A stretch of DNA of 64,000 nucleotides from Halogranum rubrum (GTDB taxonomy: Archaea; Halobacteriota; Halobacteria; Halobacteriales; Haloferacaceae). A program made the position numbers and the translations under genes. The notes below the pieces were generated by a model. The model did not search any database. It had not been told where the DNA came from and worked only from the letters and a program-made list of their open reading frames with translations. The DNA lies in NCBI RefSeq assembly GCF_900114455.1, contig NZ_FOTC01000003.1:62001-126000 (forward strand), given 5' to 3'. How positions within the stretch are numbered: position 1 is the stretch's first letter; every line of letters starts with the position of its first letter. Shown piece after piece: positions 26,868-34,296 of this stretch.

Positions 26868-27266
26868 ATGACAGGCGAACGCGAACGGCCTGACCTCACA
26901 GAGATAGAGCAGAACGCGATGCACGAGGTGGAAGTCGGCGTCGAGTGGATGCTCCGCGCACAGGGGCATCTCCTCGCGTTCCACCACGCTATCGGCCACG
27001 GGATGGACCATCTCGACGCGGCGGAACAACCGTTGCGAGACGCCGGCTATCCAGCCCTCGCGGACCACATTCGCGACGACTTGCTCTCGCGGGGCGTCAC
27101 TGCCGACGACCGCTGGACGTACAGCGTCGTCGAGGAGTTTCAACGGTCGTTTCTCCCCGCACTCACCGAGTTCGAAAGCGAGGCGCGCGAGACGATTACC
27201 GACGGGAGACGACACGTCGCAGAACGGGCACAAGAGAAGACGTGGCGCGAGCGCGCTAATCGTTGA
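26868..27266 (+). CDS. Conserved haloarchaeal protein, function unknown
   Basis: A 132-aa soluble, mostly helical and acidic protein. The middle segment HLLAFHHAIGHGMDHLDAAE is rich in His and could bind metal, and DDRWTYSVVEEFQRSF follows. No family with a known activity is recognised. It starts 90 nt from the divergent AIM24-family gene and converges with the universal-stress-protein gene 43 nt beyond its stop. Confidence 0.65.
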   Translation: MTGERERPDLTEIEQNAMHEVEVGVEWMLRAQGHLLAFHHAIGHGMDHLDAAEQPLRDAGYPALADHIRDDLLSRGVTADDRWTYSVVEEFQRSFLPALTEFESEARETITDGRRHVAERAQEKTWRERANR

Positions 27267-27309
27267 CGTGCTCGGTGAGAGGACGGTCAGAGGACGTAAA
27301 AATCGTCTG

Positions 27310-27768
27310 TTACTTCGTGTCCGCGCGGACGAAGGTCACTGGGCACGGTGCCGAGAGCATGACCTCCTGTGCGACACTCCCGAAGACGGCCTTGCCGGTC
27401 GGGGAGCGCTTTCGGCCGCCGACGACGACGCGGTCGGCGTCGACGTTCTCAGCGAGGTCGACGATGGCTTTCCCGTGGTCGCCGACGGCACCGCGAACCA
27501 CGTAGTCGACACCTGCGTCGTCGAACAGTTTCGTCAGTTCTCGGATGGTCGCGTGACGGGTCGCGACGTCGTCGGGCGAGACATTGTCGGCCGTCGTGTC
27601 GAACTCCAGTTTGTCGAGGGCATCGTCGTACTCGGATTTCGTGAAGACGTGACCGAGGACGACTGTCGAACCGGCCGGTTTGGCGACGTCGATGGTCTCT
27701 TCGGCGAGTCGGTCGATACGGTCGCTGTCGCTCGGACCGATTGCGAGCAGAATCGTGTCTAGTGACAT
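27310..27768 (-). CDS. Universal stress protein (UspA family)
   Basis: A 152-aa single Usp domain. It begins MSLDTILLAIGPSD, has the conserved Asp of the first beta strand region, and ends with the nucleotide-loop variant VVVGGRKRSPTGKAVFGSVAQEVM and CPVTFVR. The loop departs slightly from the GxxG-x9-G(S/T) ATP-binding pattern but matches the usual haloarchaeal form. Such proteins are induced by stress; the partner is unknown. It has its own TATA box 27 nt upstream and diverges from the SDR gene. Confidence 0.88.
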   Translation of the reverse strand: MSLDTILLAIGPSDSDRIDRLAEETIDVAKPAGSTVVLGHVFTKSEYDDALDKLEFDTTADNVSPDDVATRHATIRELTKLFDDAGVDYVVRGAVGDHGKAIVDLAENVDADRVVVGGRKRSPTGKAVFGSVAQEVMLSAPCPVTFVRADTK

Positions 27769-27792
27769 ACGACGATATTGTCGCTTCCTCGA

Positions 27793-27800
27793 CTTAAATA
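27793..27800 (-). promoter_or_regulatory. TATA box of the universal stress protein gene
   Basis: On the minus strand this reads TATTTAAG, a near-ideal archaeal TATA box, centred 28 nt ahead of the ATG at 27768, so the mRNA is probably leaderless. Confidence 0.7.
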
Positions 27801-27902
27801 TGGTGGATATTTACTCAGACTCGAATAAACATTTAGAACGCCGAGGTGCTCCTCACCGTGTGTGTCAATAGCACACTACTTGTACCTTTCCCCGACCGAG
27901 AC

Positions 27903-27910
27903 GATTTTGA
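27903..27910 (+). promoter_or_regulatory. TATA-like element of the SDR gene
   Basis: GATTTTGA is centred about 27 nt ahead of the ATG at 27934 and supports that start over an in-frame ATG-like codon at 27862. Confidence 0.5.
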
Positions 27911-27933
27911 GACGAGCGACCGAGCAGACTTGT

Positions 27934-28674
27934 ATGCTAACACCCGACCTCTCGGGACGGACTGTACTGGTGACGGGAAGTGCGAAGGGAATCGGCCGCG
28001 AACTCCTCCTCGCGACGGCCGAGGCCGGCGCATCGGTCGCCGTCCACTACCACACGAGCGCCGACGAAGCGAGAGCGACCGCCGAGGAGGCTGCCGAACG
28101 TGGCGCACCGGCGACGACGACGGTGCGCGGAAACGTGACCGAACCCGACGCCGTCGACGCCATGTTCGACGCCGTCGAGAAGGAACTCGGCCCCGTCGAC
28201 GTCCTCGTCAACAACGTCGGTGCGTTCGCTCCGGACCACTGGGAAGAGATCGACTTCGAGACGTGGAACACCGTCATGGACACGAACTTCAACGGCACGT
28301 ACCTCTGTTCGAAACGTGCGCTCCCGGCGATGCGCGAGCAAGGATGGGGCCGCATCGTCAACGTCGGCTACGCCGGCAGCGAGAAAGCGCTCGTCTACCC
28401 GAAGAACTTCCCGTACCTCGTCGCCAAGACGGGCGTCTTGATGTTCACGCGGATGCTCGCGCGAGACACTCAGAACGACGGTATCACCGTCAACGCCGTC
28501 TCCCCGTACGTCGTCGAGAACTCCGACGAGTTCCCAGACGACGCCCCCCGTGGTCGGTGGGCAGCGTTCGAGGACCTCCAGCAGGTGTTGCTCTTCTTCC
28601 TCGACGAGGGAAGCGAGTACATCAGCGGTGAGAACATCGAGGTCGACGGCGGGTGGATTCCCGAGCGGTTGTAG
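27934..28674 (+). CDS. Short-chain dehydrogenase/reductase
   Basis: A 246-aa classical SDR, similar to 3-oxoacyl-ACP reductases. TGSAKGIGRE at about residues 13-22 is the TGxxxGxG cofactor loop, NNVGAFAP near residue 90 the NNAG-like motif, and YLVAK near residue 156 the catalytic YxxxK. The C-terminus YISGENIEVDGGW is standard for the family. Haloarchaea lack a bacterial-type fatty acid synthase, so the substrate is probably another ketone or sugar. Two arginines or acidic residues that would fix NADP versus NAD use are not clear. It appears to be transcribed alone. Confidence 0.88.
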   Translation: MLTPDLSGRTVLVTGSAKGIGRELLLATAEAGASVAVHYHTSADEARATAEEAAERGAPATTTVRGNVTEPDAVDAMFDAVEKELGPVDVLVNNVGAFAPDHWEEIDFETWNTVMDTNFNGTYLCSKRALPAMREQGWGRIVNVGYAGSEKALVYPKNFPYLVAKTGVLMFTRMLARDTQNDGITVNAVSPYVVENSDEFPDDAPRGRWAAFEDLQQVLLFFLDEGSEYISGENIEVDGGWIPERL

Positions 28675-28753
28675 ACGGGACGGTGGCGCAGTCGCTCCTG
28701 TCGGGTACTGCGAGACCGAGTGGTCGAGAAGTCGACCTGAGGTGAAGTCGAAG

Positions 28754-29137
28754 TTAGTAATCCGGAGCGTCGTCCTCGACGGTGCGCTTCATCGAGTCAC
28801 GGCGAGACTTGGCGTCGCGACCGGTGGCTTCGAGTAAGAAACTGTTCTTCGCGTTCACGGCGTCGGCGGCGTTGTCGGCGAGACCCTCGGCGATGACCTC
28901 CTCGGCCGGACGCTCTTCGAAGTGGACAGCGAGTTTGTCCTTCTTGCCACTGTACTTGACGGCGCCGGCGACGATCTTCGTGAACACGGGGTTCTTCGGT
29001 TCGCCGACGACGAACAGGTCGCTGCCGTTGAACTCCTCGGTTCCCGTAATCGGGCCGAAGTAATCCTCGATACTTCCTTCGAGGTCGGGCATTCGTTCGT
29101 CGAGCGTCTCTCCGCGGCGCATCTTGTACTCCTTCAT
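28754..29137 (-). CDS. DUF5611-family protein
   Basis: A 127-aa basic-ended archaeal protein that starts MKEYKMRRGETLDERMPDL. A beta-rich middle (DLFVVGEPKNPVFTKIVAGAVKYSGKK is the central run, here divided over about 27 residues) and a Lys/Arg-rich C-terminus suggest nucleic-acid or ribosome contact, but no function is known. The family name is from memory. Its TATA-like GGTAAACC (29160-29167, minus strand) is 27 nt ahead of the ATG, with a CGTTCGAACG palindrome just upstream. Confidence 0.75.
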   Translation of the reverse strand: MKEYKMRRGETLDERMPDLEGSIEDYFGPITGTEEFNGSDLFVVGEPKNPVFTKIVAGAVKYSGKKDKLAVHFEERPAEEVIAEGLADNAADAVNAKNSFLLEATGRDAKSRRDSMKRTVEDDAPDY

Positions 29138-29159
29138 GACAGGCCGTTCGGTAGGGGAT

Positions 29160-29188
29160 GGTTTACCTGTTTCGTCGTTCGAACGGCG
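29160..29188 (-). promoter_or_regulatory. DUF5611 promoter with upstream palindrome
   Basis: The minus strand carries GGTAAACC (29160-29167) at TATA spacing from the ATG at 29137. Next to it, at 29176-29185, lies the perfect palindrome CGTTCGAACG. The 13-mer CGTTCGAACGGCG occurs identically in the geranylgeranyl-reductase-like promoter at 33031-33043. Confidence 0.4.
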
Positions 29189-29289
29189 TGCAGACTGTTG
29201 CCAGCCGTCGAAATCACCGTCGTCGGGATTTCGTACAAAAAGGTTGCTACTGTCGCTACCAGAGAGGGAGAAGTGGACGCGACTGTGGG

Positions 29290-30204
29290 TTACCGTTCGC
29301 GCTCGGTGATGTAGCCGTGTTTACACTCCGGGCAGATGTCGCCTGCGCGCATCGACGACTTGTCCGCGACGCGCGTCATCTCGCAAGCGGGGCAGTAGTA
29401 CTCCGTCTTGAGGTCTGCGGCGTCTTCACGCGAGAGCGTCTCCGTACGGGCGAACCCACCAGACGACCCGCTGTCGTGTGTCGTCGCCTCGTCGGACGCG
29501 TTTCCGATGAACTCGGCGTCGTACCCTTCTTCGGCCGTGTCGTCGCCGAGTTCCGGCGCGAGTTTGTTGCCGAAGTCGACTTCGACGCCCTCGTCGTCGT
29601 CGTGAGGTTCGGCCGCGAACCCTTCGTCTTCGCCCTGTTGTTCCGGCCACGGTGACGACGCATCGCCCGCGACGCTCGCGTCGGTGTCAGAACTGTCGGC
29701 GTCGGCGTCAGTAGTGTCGGCGTCGAGTTGTCCCTCGACCTCTTCGAGCGTCGGCATCCGGTCGGGTTCGCGACCGACGTCGTCCGAGTCGGGCCACTCG
29801 CCCGGTTGTCGGTCCACGGGGTCGTCCTCTTCGTCGTCGTCTTCGAGGATGACGCCGTCGTCTTCTTCGGCGGTCTGCGGCGGTTCGAAGTCGTCCTCGA
29901 CGAACGACGAGTCGTCGCCTGCGGTGGTCTCCTCGAACGACGAACTGTCGGCGTCGCCCCATCCGCTGGCATCCGGGTTTGGTTCGGTCGCCGCGTCGTC
30001 GGTCTCGGCGGGGTCTGGTTCGTCCGACCGGGCCGGACGAATCGACGTCACCTCTTTGTTCTCGCTGAGTATCTGTGTCTGCCCACAGCGTGTGCAGGTT
30101 TTCACCTCACGGACGGTGACGACCATCTCCGCTCCCTCCTCCTCTCGCTCGCGCTCGATCTCGGGGTCAGCGAAATCGTGCCCGAGTAGACACCTAAGTC
30201 CCAT
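29290..30204 (-). CDS. Acidic protein with two terminal zinc ribbons (DUF7093-like)
   Basis: A 304-aa protein. The N-terminal module reads MGLRCLLGHDF and CTRCGQTQIL (about residues 1-45); the C-terminal module reads CPACEMTRVADKSSMRAGDICPEC (two CxxC pairs, shown here as a 24-residue region near residue 270). Between them lie about 200 residues almost wholly of Asp, Glu, Ser, Thr, Ala and Gly, probably disordered in salt. This design suggests a tether or scaffold holding two zinc modules apart. No function is known. Its promoter has a palindrome between TATA box and start. Confidence 0.75.
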   Translation of the reverse strand: MGLRCLLGHDFADPEIEREREEEGAEMVVTVREVKTCTRCGQTQILSENKEVTSIRPARSDEPDPAETDDAATEPNPDASGWGDADSSSFEETTAGDDSSFVEDDFEPPQTAEEDDGVILEDDDEEDDPVDRQPGEWPDSDDVGREPDRMPTLEEVEGQLDADTTDADADSSDTDASVAGDASSPWPEQQGEDEGFAAEPHDDDEGVEVDFGNKLAPELGDDTAEEGYDAEFIGNASDEATTHDSGSSGGFARTETLSREDAADLKTEYYCPACEMTRVADKSSMRAGDICPECKHGYITERER

Positions 30205-30209
30205 TGCAC

Positions 30210-30225
30210 GGACCTTCCGAGGTCC
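30210..30225 (-). promoter_or_regulatory. Palindrome between TATA box and start of the zinc-ribbon gene
   Basis: GGACCT-TCCG-AGGTCC is a perfect 6-bp inverted repeat with a 4-nt centre. On the minus strand the TATA-like GGTTTTAGTTTTGG ends at 30224 and the ATG begins at 30204, so the palindrome fills the space where RNA polymerase would sit. This fits a repressor operator. Confidence 0.45.
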
Positions 30226-30302
30226 AAAACTAAAACCTACCTGCTCTCCGTCTGCCGAGCGTCAGACGCTCCACCCTGCAGGACGTGCAACTCGCCGGTA
30301 AG

Positions 30303-30310
30303 CGTAAAAC
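30303..30310 (+). promoter_or_regulatory. TATA-like element of the winged-helix gene
   Basis: CGTAAAAC is centred 27 nt ahead of the ATG at 30333, which supports that start and a leaderless mRNA. Confidence 0.5.
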
Positions 30311-30332
30311 CGCCGCGCTCGTTGGGAAGAGT

Positions 30333-30632
30333 ATGAGAGCGAAGCGAGAGTATCGGGACCGCGGCGACGTCGAAGTCGCCGTTCTCGATGCACTCGTCGA
30401 CCGCGCAGAAGGAGGGATGACGGTCTTCGAACTTCGCGCTGCAGTCGACGCCGACATCGATACCATCGAACAGGCGCTCGGTGAACTCAAAGATGATAGC
30501 CTCATCACCGTCGAGGACGCAGGTGACCGACTTCGCATCCGCCCGGACGACAGAGTCGTGCCGGACCCCGGCGACGTACAGGAGGACGAACAGGGCCTCT
30601 TCGACGCCGTCCGCGAGCGGTTCGGATTCTGA
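30333..30632 (+). CDS. Small winged-helix protein (DUF6432-like)
   Basis: A 99-aa protein whose middle (VAVLDALVDRAEGGMTVFELRAAV, residues about 11-34, then IDTIEQALGELKDDSLITVED) has the helix-helix-wing order of MarR/ArsR-like winged helices. The C-terminal tail is acidic. It probably binds DNA or pairs with another regulator; no target is known. The start at MRAKREYRDR is set by promoter spacing; a 16-residue upstream extension is unlikely. The YgfZ-like gene follows after 60 nt with its own TATA element. Confidence 0.7.
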   Translation: MRAKREYRDRGDVEVAVLDALVDRAEGGMTVFELRAAVDADIDTIEQALGELKDDSLITVEDAGDRLRIRPDDRVVPDPGDVQEDEQGLFDAVRERFGF

Positions 30633-30660
30633 CTCTCGACCCGAGAGCGAGATGACGGGA

Positions 30661-30669
30661 CGTTTTACC
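30661..30669 (+). promoter_or_regulatory. TATA box of the YgfZ-like gene
   Basis: CGTTTTACC is centred 27-28 nt ahead of the ATG at 30693, which fits a leaderless transcript. Confidence 0.55.
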
Positions 30670-30692
30670 TTCGGGACCCCTATCGCCGAGCG

Positions 30693-31784
30693 ATGACTGT
30701 ACTACGCGACCTCCATGCGGAACACGGCGCGACGTTCGAAGAGCGTGGCGGGCGAGACGTCGTTCGAGACTACGGTCGTCCGGCAGTCGCACACCGGGCC
30801 GTCCGCAACGGCGTCGGGACCATCGAGATGGGGTACGGCGTCGTCCTCGTCGAGGGCGACGACCGCGTCGAGTTCGTCGACAACGCCGTCTCCAACCGAG
30901 TCCCCGACGACGACGGCGAGGGCTGTTACGCCCTTCTCTTAGACCCGCAAGGTCGCATCGAGACCGACCTGTACGTCTACAACGCCGGCGAGCGCCTCCT
31001 CCTCTTCACACCGCCGGCACAGGCCGAACCCCTCGTCGCCGACTGGCAGGAGAACGTGTTCATCCAAGACGTCGAGATTAGAGACGCCTCGGAGGAGTTC
31101 GGCGTCTTCGGCGTCCACGGTCCACAGTCGACCGAGAAGGTAGCGAGCGTGCTCAACCACGCCGGTGCACCCGAGCCACATCTCTCGTTCGTCCGTGGTT
31201 CTATCGCCGACATCGGCGTAACCGTCATCGCCAGTGACGCACTTCCCGGTGAGGAGGGGTACGAAATCGTCTGTTCGGCCGACGAAGCCGGGGACCTCTT
31301 CGACGCCATCCTCAACTACGGCAACGCGGCCGCACCCTTCGGCTACGCCTCGTGGGAGTCGCTGACGCTCGAAGCGGGGACGCCGCTCTTCGAGACAGAG
31401 TTGGAAGGACGACTCCCGAACGTCCTCGGTCTCCGCAACGCCCTCGACTTCGAGAAGGGCTGTTACGTCGGCCAAGAGGTCGTCTCGAAGGTCGAGAACC
31501 GCGGGCAACCGAGTCAGCGACTCGTCGGCCTGCGTGTCGAGGAACTGCCGTCCAGCGAGGCCGCTGTCTTCGCGGGTGACGCCGCAGTCGGCGAGGTGAC
31601 GCGCGCCGTCGACAGTCCGAGTCTCGGCGAACCGGTCGCACTCGCGCTCGTCGACTACGACCTCGACACAGACACCGCGCTCACCGTCCGTGTCGACGGC
31701 GAGGAGGAAGCCGCCGAGCGAACCGAGTTGCCGTTCGTCGAGGGAAGCGACCGGTCGGGGCGAGTTCCGAAGTACCGCGACTGA
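30693..31784 (+). CDS. YgfZ/GcvT-family folate-binding protein
   Basis: A 363-aa protein with the GcvT fold. The conserved segment FEKGCYVGQEVVSKV near residue 253 is the KGCYxGQE motif that defines YgfZ (IbaG/Iba57-like) proteins, which help assemble or repair certain Fe-S clusters in a folate-dependent way. Many databases label such haloarchaeal proteins aminomethyltransferase; the KGCYxGQE motif makes the YgfZ role more likely than glycine cleavage, and no gcvH or gcvP is near. It is soluble and acidic. An Fe-S scaffold gene (NifU-like) lies about 10 kb away, which may be coincidental. Confidence 0.82.
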   Translation: MTVLRDLHAEHGATFEERGGRDVVRDYGRPAVAHRAVRNGVGTIEMGYGVVLVEGDDRVEFVDNAVSNRVPDDDGEGCYALLLDPQGRIETDLYVYNAGERLLLFTPPAQAEPLVADWQENVFIQDVEIRDASEEFGVFGVHGPQSTEKVASVLNHAGAPEPHLSFVRGSIADIGVTVIASDALPGEEGYEIVCSADEAGDLFDAILNYGNAAAPFGYASWESLTLEAGTPLFETELEGRLPNVLGLRNALDFEKGCYVGQEVVSKVENRGQPSQRLVGLRVEELPSSEAAVFAGDAAVGEVTRAVDSPSLGEPVALALVDYDLDTDTALTVRVDGEEEAAERTELPFVEGSDRSGRVPKYRD

Positions 31785-31940
31785 AACAGCGCTCTCCGCG
31801 GCTGAAACGACACTCTACCGATCTGCGACGGTCCTCTCTTCGTGGGGTGAACATCGAGTGCGACTAGTCTCAGGTTCGGGTCGGTGAGCGCAGTTCGCCG
31901 ACGAAGGTGACGGGAGGCCTCGCCACGACCCGTTCGTCGC

Positions 31941-33026
31941 CTACGAGCGAGAGAGCAACTTGCCGATGTGCTCCCGAGAGAAAAACGAGGAGGGTTTGTC
32001 CATGTGGACGCCGATTTCGCCGGCGAGCGTCCCGAGACCGAGTCGCTGGACCGGTTCGGGAAGGGAGTACGCTCGTCGGACGAGGTGACCCAGTCGAATC
32101 TCGCGAGAGAGTTCACTCCGCCACGCTCGTTCGTAGTCGGCGAGCGTCCGGGGATGCTCGGGGTCGATTTTGCGAACGGCGATGTCGGCGGCGGTCATCC
32201 CGTAGAGGATGCCGCCGCCGGTGAACGGTTTGGTCTGGGCGGCCGCGTCGCCGACGAGGAACACCCGTCGCGTCGTCACCGTCTCGGCGGGGCCGATGGG
32301 GATGGCACCCGAACAGAACCGGTCGGTCTCGACGCCGTACGCGTCGGTGAGCAACTCGAACATCTCGTTGACCTCCTTGCCCGGCGGTGCGGCGAGGCCG
32401 TACTCGACACCCGCGTCGCCGCGCGGGATACGCCACGCGAAGAACCGCGGGACGGTGAGGTGGACGCTGACGTCGTCGCCGAAGTCCGGTTCGTCGGTGA
32501 ACGCGAGGACGCCGTGGAGTTTCTCGGCGGGTTCGGGCAGACCGACTTCGCGGCGGGTCCGGGAGATGGGGCCGTCGCACCCGGCAACCATCTTCGCTTC
32601 GAATTCCCGTGTCTCGCCGCTCACGCTGGCGGTCACGGTGACGCTGTCGGCGTGTTCGTCGACGCTGGTGACGGTGTATCCCTCGCGGACGTCGGCACCG
32701 GCCGTGCGGGCCGCGTCGGCGAGCGTCCGGTCGAGTTCGACCCGATCTATGACGTTCGAGACTTCCTCGGATTTGTAGAACCGGTAGGGGTCGCTGTCGG
32801 GGCCACCGACGTGGAAGTTCGCGCCGTAGACGCGATTCTGGAGGAGACGGTCGTGTGCGTCCTCGGGGACGTACTTCCAGATGTCGGTGCTGACGTGCCC
32901 AGAGCAGGCGAGTGGAGACCCAACCTCGCCTTTCTCCAGTGCGAGCACGTCGTATCCGGCCTCGGAGGCCCGGCGAGCGAATCGTGCGCCGGCAGGACCC
33001 ACACCGACCACGACGAAGTCGTACAT
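31941..33026 (-). CDS. Geranylgeranyl reductase-family flavoprotein
   Basis: A 361-aa FAD enzyme. MYDFVVVGVGPAGARFARRA gives the N-terminal GxGxxG. ACSGHVSTDIW near residue 45 is the CxG-type substrate-site motif of digeranylgeranylglycerophospholipid reductases, and FLVGDAAAQTKPFTGGGILYG near residue 275 binds the FAD pyrophosphate. The family saturates isoprenoid chains of archaeal lipids or menaquinone. Which prenyl substrate is used cannot be told here. The ATG at 33026 directly precedes the Rossmann strand, and a TATA box lies 29 nt upstream, so longer frames are rejected. Confidence 0.85.
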   Translation of the reverse strand: MYDFVVVGVGPAGARFARRASEAGYDVLALEKGEVGSPLACSGHVSTDIWKYVPEDAHDRLLQNRVYGANFHVGGPDSDPYRFYKSEEVSNVIDRVELDRTLADAARTAGADVREGYTVTSVDEHADSVTVTASVSGETREFEAKMVAGCDGPISRTRREVGLPEPAEKLHGVLAFTDEPDFGDDVSVHLTVPRFFAWRIPRGDAGVEYGLAAPPGKEVNEMFELLTDAYGVETDRFCSGAIPIGPAETVTTRRVFLVGDAAAQTKPFTGGGILYGMTAADIAVRKIDPEHPRTLADYERAWRSELSREIRLGHLVRRAYSLPEPVQRLGLGTLAGEIGVHMDKPSSFFSREHIGKLLSRS

Positions 33027-33029
33027 ACC

Positions 33030-33058
33030 CCGTTCGAACGGCGCGTTCGGTAAATATC
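33030..33058 (-). promoter_or_regulatory. Promoter with 12-bp palindrome ahead of the reductase gene
   Basis: On the minus strand, TATA box ATATTTAC (33051-33058) is about 29 nt from the ATG at 33026. Between them lies CCGTTCGAACGG (33030-33041), a perfect 12-bp palindrome overlapping the expected transcription start. The core recurs upstream of the DUF5611 gene. Confidence 0.5.
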
Positions 33059-33217
33059 TTCCCGGTTCGAGGCCGTGAAGGTTCAAAGGAGAAGGCGAGA
33101 CCATCGACGGTGTGACCTGACCTTGGTCGCGAAGCGCACAGCGGTCGTACGGCACAGTGCTTCGTGACGCCGCCTGATGCCGCCGCCGTGCCGTCTGTTC
33201 GCCATCTCGCTTATGAA

Positions 33218-34219
33218 CTACTGAACGAGCGCGAGTCCACGGACCGTCTGTGACTCGAACGACGTGGGCCACTCGACGGCGAGTTCTCGCCACGAGTCAC
33301 CTCCATCCGTCGTGTGGAACAGACCACGGTTGTTCGCGGCGTAGAACTCGCCGCCGCCGCCGGCGACGAGTACCGCTCGCGTCACGCCGTCTCCCATCGG
33401 GAGGCCACGTCCGTCGAGTCGTTCCCATGTCTCTCCATCTACCTTCCGGTAGACGTACGTCTCCGCTCGCGAGGCCGAGTGTGCCGAGTACGCACCCGAC
33501 GCCGACGAGACGAGCACCGTCTCGGGGTCGTCGCTGTCGACAGCGACACTCCAACAGTAGCGGTGCCGCAGTTCGTTCTGTGGGTACTGCCACGTCTCGC
33601 CACCGTCGCGTGTCTCTGCGTAACCGTCGCCGGCCGCGGTCCACGCTCGGTCTGGGGCGTCAGGATGTGTCGCCATACTGTGGGTGTCGATTCGTGCCGA
33701 GGGGACGCGGTCCTCCCACGTCTCGCCGCGGTCGTGTGTCTGGACGAGCGCTCCAGCCTCGATAGCGACGTAGAGATGCGCCGGGTCAGTGGGGTCCACT
33801 TCCAGCCATCGGACGTGATGTGTCTCGGGGCGTGGCGGGAACGACCAGTTCGGCGAGGAAGAGAGGTCGGTCAGCCCGGTCTTCTCGGTCCACGTGTCGC
33901 CACCGTCGGTAGAGTGGTAGACTGCACTCGGTTCGGTACCAGCCCATAGTTCGTCGGGGTCGTCCGGGTTCGTCGCGAGCGCTGTGACCATGTCGCTGTC
34001 GACGACGCTCTCGCCGACGCGGTGCCAGGTCTCGCCAGCGTCGTCGCTCCGAAGGAGTCCGGTGTCGGTGGTGCCGCAGACGACTCTGTCCGGTCGGTCC
34101 GGGTGGACTGCGAGACACTCCGGTTCGTGGTCGATGAGTGCCAACGACCGGTGCCAGTCACTGGCGGTCGCAGTAGCAGTGAGGAGAGCATCTTCCATGG
34201 CGACGTAGAGGGCAACCAT
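33218..34219 (-). CDS. BNR/sialidase-type beta-propeller protein
   Basis: A 333-aa protein with repeated SxDGGxTW Asp-box motifs: SDDAGETWHRV near residue 60, STDGGDTWTEK near residue 103, THDRGETWEDR, TRDGGETWQY, and TTDGGDSWREL at the end. These form a beta-propeller like that of sialidases and photosystem II assembly factor Ycf48. No signal peptide is seen and catalytic Arg residues of sialidases are not evident, so it is a binding propeller of unknown ligand. The start is uncertain; ATG codons at 34219 and 34198 and a GTG at 34243 are all in frame. Confidence 0.75.
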   Translation of the reverse strand: MVALYVAMEDALLTATATASDWHRSLALIDHEPECLAVHPDRPDRVVCGTTDTGLLRSDDAGETWHRVGESVVDSDMVTALATNPDDPDELWAGTEPSAVYHSTDGGDTWTEKTGLTDLSSSPNWSFPPRPETHHVRWLEVDPTDPAHLYVAIEAGALVQTHDRGETWEDRVPSARIDTHSMATHPDAPDRAWTAAGDGYAETRDGGETWQYPQNELRHRYCWSVAVDSDDPETVLVSSASGAYSAHSASRAETYVYRKVDGETWERLDGRGLPMGDGVTRAVLVAGGGGEFYAANNRGLFHTTDGGDSWRELAVEWPTSFESQTVRGLALVQ

Positions 34220-34296
34220 AGCGTCTATACGTGCAGAAAACACGAAAAGGCTCCGCCAAAACGGGACAGCGAATCACCGCTACTGACTGGTCCCGA

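Noticed and set aside
30693-31784. Glycine cleavage T-protein for the YgfZ-like gene
   Set aside because: The KGCYxGQE motif is that of YgfZ, and no other glycine cleavage genes are near.
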